A stretch of DNA of 7,068 nt from Bacteroidetes bacterium UBA1952 (GTDB lineage: Bacteria > Bacteroidota > Bacteroidia > Chitinophagales > Chitinophagaceae). How positions within the stretch are numbered: position 1 is the first letter of the stretch; the number at the start of each line of letters is the position of its first letter. The stretch lies in NCBI GenBank assembly GCA_002336725.1, contig DDEO01000101.1:1-7068 (forward strand), in the 5' to 3' direction. Shown piece after piece: positions 6,918-7,068 of this stretch. Position numbers and translations under genes: made by a program. Under the pieces are notes generated by a model. That model worked only from the letters and a program-made list of their open reading frames with translations. It was not told the DNA's origin and did not search any database.

Positions 6918-6935
6918 CATTAATCAATACTTTTG
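6905..6935 (+). promoter_or_regulatory. Promoter of the acyl-CoA carboxylase gene
   Basis: TTG at 6905-6907, a 20-nt spacer, then TACTTTTG at 6928-6935: a full match to the Bacteroidota consensus (TTG, 17-23 nt, TAnnTTTG) and the best promoter in the window. The predicted start of transcription, about 5-7 nt past the box (6940-6942), coincides with the ATG at 6942, implying a leaderless or nearly leaderless mRNA. Confidence 0.65.
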
Positions 6936-6941
6936 CGGCCC

Positions 6942-7068
6942 ATGACAAATCCGGCCCAAATTCTTCAGGACAAAATTGCCCAATCGCAGCTCGGCGGCGG
7001 GCAGGCCCGCATCGACAGCCAGCATAAAAAAGGCAAGCTGAGCGCCCGCGAACGTATCGAGTTGCTGC
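6942..7068 (+). CDS. Acyl-CoA carboxylase carboxyltransferase (beta) subunit, 5' part
   Basis: The first 42 codons, cut by the window end. The translation begins MTNPAQILQDKIAQ and carries GGGQARIDSQHKKGKLSARERIELL, the conserved N-terminal signature of biotin-dependent carboxyltransferase subunits of the propionyl-/methylmalonyl-CoA carboxylase family (PccB/MmdA-like). These proteins are about 510-520 residues, so about 8% is seen. The enzyme transfers CO2 from biotin to an acyl-CoA such as propionyl-CoA in the cytoplasm. The N-terminus alone cannot separate propionyl-, methylcrotonyl- or decarboxylase-type members. ATG at 6942 fits the family start. Confidence 0.9.
   Translation, partial: MTNPAQILQDKIAQSQLGGGQARIDSQHKKGKLSARERIELL

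Noticed and set aside
1..7068. Defence, phage, CRISPR or transposon system
   Set aside because: I looked in both strands and found no such protein families, spacer arrays or element ends; the intergenic repeats are too few and irregular for CRISPR.

Overview
The window looks like a chromosomal segment from a Bacteroidota bacterium of roughly 55% GC. Three things point there: a long tetratricopeptide protein with the PorW/SprE-type signatures of the type IX secretion/gliding machinery; Bacteroidota-style -7 promoter boxes (TAnnTTTG) ahead of genes; and starts without Shine-Dalgarno sequences. The Arg-x-Asp-Ser coiled-coil repeats of the first protein suggest the Chitinophagales/Saprospirales side of the phylum, but that is an impression and not a test.

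Layout: 1-227 is a leader/promoter region with no gene I can support. 228-3779 (+) encodes a 1183-residue secreted PorW/SprE-like protein with an unusually regular 11-residue-repeat rod at its N-terminus. 3780-4145 is a 366-nt AT-rich convergent intergenic stretch with several small inverted repeats and a possible two-way terminator. 4146-5282 (-) encodes a complete cysteine desulfurase of the NifS/IscS type. 5283-5528 is a divergent promoter region. 5529-6743 (+) encodes a complete BaiN/RdsA (HI0933/YhiN) family flavoprotein that starts on a TTG codon. 6744-6941 holds a compact set of repeats: two exact 28-bp hairpin-bearing copies, then four tandem 7-bp units feeding into a promoter. 6942-7068 (+) is the start of an acyl-CoA carboxylase carboxyltransferase subunit cut by the window end.

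The genes do not form one operon or pathway: orientations alternate (+ - + +) and each gene has its own candidate promoter. They cover protein secretion, sulfur mobilisation for Fe-S clusters and thio-cofactors, probable rRNA modification, and acyl-CoA carboxylation. I see no phage, transposase, CRISPR, toxin-antitoxin or defence genes.

The most unusual signals are at DNA level. The octamer palindrome TTCCGGAA occurs 11 times, in coding and non-coding DNA and in two reading frames, against about 0.1 expected by base composition. The 3' intergenic region also carries dense ATTGGA/hairpin and ATTGAGC repeat arrays.
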